Assembly: GCA_002179805.1 (NCBI GenBank)
Contig: NAVB01004099.1
Location: 1-10,059, forward strand
Reading direction: 5' to 3'
DNA from: Acanthamoeba lenticulata
Lineage: Eukaryota; Discosea; Longamoebia; Acanthamoebidae
Length of the DNA stretch: 10,059 bases
Of the stretch, positions 6,901 through 10,059 are shown one piece after another. The stretch's first letter is position 1; the number at the start of each line of letters is the position of its first letter. A program made the position numbers and the translations under genes. The notes beneath the pieces were generated by a model. It did not search any database and was not told where the DNA came from. It saw only the letters and a program-made list of their open reading frames with translations.

Positions 6901-9505
6901 AGCACCGTAGACCCCGCGGGATGATAGGGGGGGGGCAGTTGGAGGATGAGGAAGGGGAAGGGTTACGGGAGGCCGAGGACGCCCTCCATGGTGAGCTGGT
7001 CGTTGGTCAGGGTGCCGGTCTTGTCGAAGCAGCACACGTCAACCTTGCCCGCAAAGGGAATGCGGAAGGGCTCCGTGCAGAAGACACCTGGCCCGCGTGC
7101 GCGTGTGATGAGTTTATACGCGAGGGTGAGGACGGCATACGCCCCCGTTGGCTTGTAGTGGTGGGGGGGGGGGGATAATGATGAAGTACCGAGCTTGCGC
7201 AGCGCCTGCAGCGACGTGTTGACGGCAAGCGAGAGCTCGGTGGGCAGCTCGGGCGGCACAACCGACGTAACGATGAGCGCACACTCGAGGAGCAGCTTGT
7301 ACTTGCTCCGGCCCTCCTCCATGCCTGCTCCGCCACGACATGCCCGGGTGTGAGTCTTGGGCGTCCCCCGGCCCCTTGTGCGCTGCGCACGTCAAGCGCA
7401 CCCTTCTGGAACACGTAAACAGAGGCCGAGATGGCGAACGCCAGGAGGCAGCCGATGAAAAGGAGGGTCTCCTTGCTGTTGGCGGTGACGCGCTCGGACG
7501 AGAAGAGGATGGTCCGCATGAGCTTGCCCTGGCTGGTCTCGAACCCGGTGCGCAGGACATAGGCCAGGCATCCGCCATCAGGCGCTGCGCGTGCACACGG
7601 CAAGTGGCCCCAGTCAGCATATCGCCCGCCCATAAACAACACAGAAACAGTACTGAGCATAGAGAAAACAGACCTCGCAGACGCGCGCTCTCGCGGTTGG
7701 GCGGGGAGGTCTGCATGACGGAGGTGCCGCCAAAGATAACGTGAACGTTGTTCTTCCGGAGCTCAAACGCCTCGCTCGGGTCTCTCTCCTCAATGCTTTC
7801 CTGAGGCGGCCTCCTCAGTCACACGGTACACCCAGTGGTTCTTCTTGGAGAGTCCGTGCACGCACCTTGAGCTGGGGAGTGCTCTCGCCCGTGAGCATGG
7901 CCTCGTCGACGACGCACGAACCCATGAGCAGCACCATGTCGCCTGCGGCGTGTGGACCACATGGTTTAAACCATGGCAGGAGAATGAGAAGAGAATCTCT
8001 TGTGGTCGATGGCGCGGATCCATGGAACAGGGCAACGGAGAAGAGAGGGAGGGGAATAGGAGGGATCGGGCAGGCCTGGGAACAGGGAACACACAACGTA
8101 CAAGGTGCGACGACAGGCTCCTTGGAACGGGAGACGGAGGTGATGTCCCCGGGCAGGAGATCGTCGCACTTGATGTGCGCCCAACGACCGCCACGGTAGA
8201 CATGCACCATATGCTTGGGCTTGCCAGCCTCGCTCATCTCGCGCAGTGCCTTGAGGTTTTGAAGCCTCTGTGATCGTATTGTGTAAGTGTCGAGTTCGTA
8301 AAAGAACATATAAAAAAGACAGCTCGAGGCGATACGATACCGTGTTCACGACCGTGGACTCAAAGACGAGGAGGAGCACGAGCGTAAGCAGCGAGTACTG
8401 CCAGTACTCGTCGAGACACCAAAGCAAAACGCAAAAGATCTGGAACACGAAGAAGGGCGCAAGGGCCTGCTCCACGTAGAGGTCCCAAAACTGCGGCAGA
8501 GGAATCTCGAACCTAAAGGTCATCGCACACATACACACACAAAGGGGGATGTTGCCATCAGAGCACACTACAGGACCGGCCCCGGGTAAAGGCCACGCAC
8601 CGGTTGATGCCCCACTTGCCCTGCGCGGCGGCGAGGCTCTCGACGGAGTGGCCCTTGGCCTTTTGGTAGTGCCCAAAGGGTTCGTTCACGGGGAAGTCCA
8701 GCTTGTGGAATTGCTTGTCCTCCTCGTGGTAGAGGAACTTGCGCTCCTGGTACAGGAACCACCACTCCCGACCTCCGCCGGCCTTATCCAGAGCACGTAC
8801 GTGTGTATGCAGTGCATGTGTCAGCAGTCAGGATGAAGGGAGTGATTAATTGCTGGGTTTAGAGAAAGGGGGGCACCTTGGAGTGAATGGGACAGAGCTC
8901 GACGCTGTTGTTGATGCTCGACTTGGGTACCACCTTGGCCAGCGTGGCGCCGCTGACGTCCCACACTGAGTAGCAGGTCAAGAAGAAGTCCATGGTGGTC
9001 GACCAGTGCGGCAGCAGGAGCGTGAACACATGGAGGAACGCCACGAGCGTGCCCACGATAACCCAGTTCTCGCCAGACATGACACGGACCCAGGCTTCCA
9101 CGCTGGCCATCCATTCTTCTGTGGCTCGGGCAGCGGCCTCCTCTTCGGTTTCTTCACGCAAAGCTTTCTCGTCCGTCTGCGCTGCCACTGTAGTAGTGGC
9201 CTCAGTCGCTTCAAGCTGCGGCGCAGGAATATTGCCCTCAAGCAAGACTGGAGAGGATGCGGCTGTGGAATTAGCCGCGGATTCGAGGGTGAGAGAAGGA
9301 GCCCTGATGTAGAGTGCAGTAATGACAGCGTAGAGCACGATGAACGGCAGCACGTTGAGCCGGAGCAGTGGAGGCAAACGGCGCGCAAGTCGAATTGAAC
9401 GGACAGCACCCCTATGAATTGTAAAGTGACATACGACGGACCGTTAATTAACTGCCTTTAGCACGCATTTAACCATTGCGGCAGTGAGGCCTCATGCACG
9501 TACAT
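3987..9505 (-). CDS. ATP13A1: P5A-type ATPase, ER transmembrane-helix dislocase
   Basis: Assembled from 22 exons: 9505-9474, 9411-8877, 8782-8601, 8512-8341, 8267-8102, 7942-7866, 7800-7674, 7584-7402, 7324-7190, 7087-6967, 6876-6716, 6617-6466, 6355-6092, 6012-5913, 5831-5523, 5453-5335, 5255-5075, 4984-4849, 4759-4699, 4604-4356, 4289-4152, 4079-3987. All junctions are GT-AG and in phase, giving 3693 bases, about 1230 residues, close to human and yeast homologues (about 1200). Seen: hydrophobic segments at 31-46 and 127-143; actuator TGES 380-383; PPELP in M4 (515-519), typical of P5A; phosphorylated Asp558 in DKTGTLT; KGAPE 681-685; TGDN 774-777; GDGTND 891-896; LGDAS 987-991; about six C-terminal membrane helices. 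Known: this ER pump removes mistargeted tail-anchored and signal-anchored helices. Odd: an acidic insert at about 49-120 and an A/P/S-rich linker at about 912-972. Starts of exons 11 and 17 have in-frame alternatives (6897, 5249). The 32-base first exon is the least certain. Confidence 0.93.
7088..7189 (-). repeat. ATP13A1 intron 9 with a 12-base C tract, stop-free and 3n long
   Basis: This intron is 102 bp and has a run of 12 G on the plus strand (7163-7174), which is poly-C in the transcript. Its in-frame translation has no stop, so retention would insert 34 residues between the M4 helix and the phosphorylation domain. The exon junction (Leu-Gly-Val-Phe-Cys-Thr-Glu-Pro) after removal matches the family, which supports splicing. 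Confidence 0.7.
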
Positions 9506-9651
9506 GTTGGGATCGCCGGCCTGGAGCAGAAAGGAACTGAATAAGCTTCAAAACAAAGAGAAAAACAAGAGTTTCTCTTTTTAATCTTTTGAAAAGTATT
9601 TTTTAAAATTTAGAAAGTGTCAACAAAGAGAGGGTTTGTGGCACGCGCTGA
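9506..9651 (-). promoter_or_regulatory. Intergenic gap: dynein 3' end and presumed ATP13A1 promoter
   Basis: This 146-bp gap between two co-oriented genes must hold the dynein 3' untranslated region and the promoter and leader of the P5A ATPase gene. It is strikingly AT-rich at about 9541-9635 compared with the GC-rich exons on both sides. It contains a TTTTTTAAAATTT stretch near 9600 that could serve as a TATA-like element about 100 bp before the ATG, plus an A/T inverted repeat (separate entry). A CTGCTCCAG just before the ATG could also be a 3' splice site of an intron in the leader. No element was matched to a known consensus with certainty. Confidence 0.45.
9555..9580. repeat. Perfect 9-bp inverted repeat in intergenic gap
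   Basis: AAAGAGAAA at 9555-9563 is followed after 8 bases by its exact reverse complement TTTCTCTTT at 9572-9580. It could fold as a hairpin at the 3' end of the dynein transcript or mark a promoter site for the next gene. The stems are AT-rich and made of A/G on one side and T/C on the other, so chance in this low-complexity stretch is quite possible. Confidence 0.5.
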
Positions 9652-10059
9652 TCAGGCCCTGTCGCGCGCCCACGCCGTCAGAGCGAGTCCCCGCTGGTAC
9701 CAGACCGAGGGCGCAACGTCGGCTGGCGAGGGCATGTCAACATCGAAGAGGAACTCGGTGCGCTTGCCGTTGATGTAAACTGGCACGTTGACCATGCCCT
9801 TGTCGTCCTGCGGCTGCTGCTTCTTCAGGTCGGGAGAGTGGCGCCAGACAAAGGCCGTGTCCGGCAAGGATGTGAAGAGCTGAGGCACGATCGCCAGGCG
9901 GTCGTCGCGCCAGCCGGCGCCTCCCTCGAGCGTGAGGCCCTGGAGCACGAAGGCGTCTGGCTCGGCGGCAGCGGCCGCGGCCGAGGGGAGGAGGTGGAGC
10001 TCCAGGTGCTCGAGCGACCACGAGTGCGCGCGAGCCGCAGCCTGGCGGGTGGCCGTGAT
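9652..10059 (-). CDS. DYNC1H1: Cytoplasmic dynein 1 heavy chain, C-terminal end (partial)
   Basis: The frame is open from the right edge to a TGA at 9654-9652 and gives the last 135 residues of a much larger protein whose 5' part lies outside the window. Dynein heavy chain is the AAA+ ring motor that walks to microtubule minus ends. This piece is the end of the C-terminal domain. Seen: an SWSLEHLELHL segment, then GLTLEGGAGW, a SLPDTAFVWRHS segment, NVPVYINGKRTEFLFDVDM, and a final VWYQRGLALTAW. Known: this order (SWSLEEL, G-L-LEGA, LP...W, LPVYLN-R---LF-VD, FYERGVAVL) is that of cytoplasmic dynein 1. The CPVYKT-type ending of axonemal chains is absent. A run of six alanines sits between the first two blocks. 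No intron is needed in this part. The stop is followed by a 146-bp gap to the next gene on the same strand. The class assignment is confident; the exact paralogue is less so. Confidence 0.9.
   Translation of the reverse strand: MTATRQAAARAHSWSLEHLELHLLPSAAAAAAEPDAFVLQGLTLEGGAGWRDDRLAIVPQLFTSLPDTAFVWRHSPDLKKQQPQDDKGMVNVPVYINGKRTEFLFDVDMPSPADVAPSVWYQRGLALTAWARDRA

Noticed and set aside
7161..7174. G-run as a functional quadruplex or a frameshift site
   Set aside because: It lies in an intron, is a single homopolymer run, and most simply forms part of a C-rich pyrimidine tract.
3987..9505. Classification as a metal-ion or P5B (ATP13A2-like) pump
   Set aside because: PPELP in M4 rather than the P5B PPALP pattern, and close matching to ATP13A1/Spf1 along the whole length, point to P5A.
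9652..10059. Axonemal or intraflagellar (dynein-2) heavy chain
   Set aside because: The NVPVYIN...LFDVDM...WYQRGLAL ending matches the cytoplasmic dynein 1 pattern better than the CPVYKT ending of axonemal chains or the dynein-2 ending.

Overview
The window looks like nuclear DNA of a gene-dense, intron-rich, GC-rich unicellular eukaryote. An Acanthamoeba-type amoebozoan is my best guess. That is an inference from short GT-AG introns (about 50-160 bp), GC-rich exons, gaps of only 112-146 bp between genes, and the mix of gene families. All four genes lie on the minus strand, so transcription runs from high to low coordinates. I found no convincing plus-strand gene, RNA gene, mobile element or CRISPR array.

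Layout in the direction of transcription: (1) 10059-9652, the C-terminal 135 residues of a cytoplasmic dynein heavy chain, cut by the right edge. (2) 9505-3987, a complete P5A-type ATPase (ATP13A1/Spf1 family). I could assemble it from 22 exons into about 1230 residues, with every junction in phase and all P-type motifs intact. (3) 3873-2149, a complete PCH2/TRIP13 AAA+ ATPase of 7 exons and about 455 residues. (4) 2036-1, a JmjC-domain protein with at least 8 exons, whose C-terminus lies beyond the left edge. Three short AT-richer gaps separate the genes; the 2037-2148 gap holds a perfect 14-bp palindrome.

The four proteins are housekeeping or cell-biological factors with no obvious shared pathway: microtubule motor, ER membrane-protein quality control, HORMA-protein remodelling, and a chromatin or protein oxygenase-like factor. 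Nothing suggests an operon-like functional module. The points most worth a second look are an ER-lumen-facing insertion with a glycosylation sequon in the P5A ATPase, a JmjC domain without the usual 2-oxoglutarate lysine, the palindrome just upstream of the JmjC gene, and several stop-free introns of length 3n that could be retained silently. Exon boundaries were worked out by hand from splice consensus, reading frame and family conservation. No alignment or transcript data were available.
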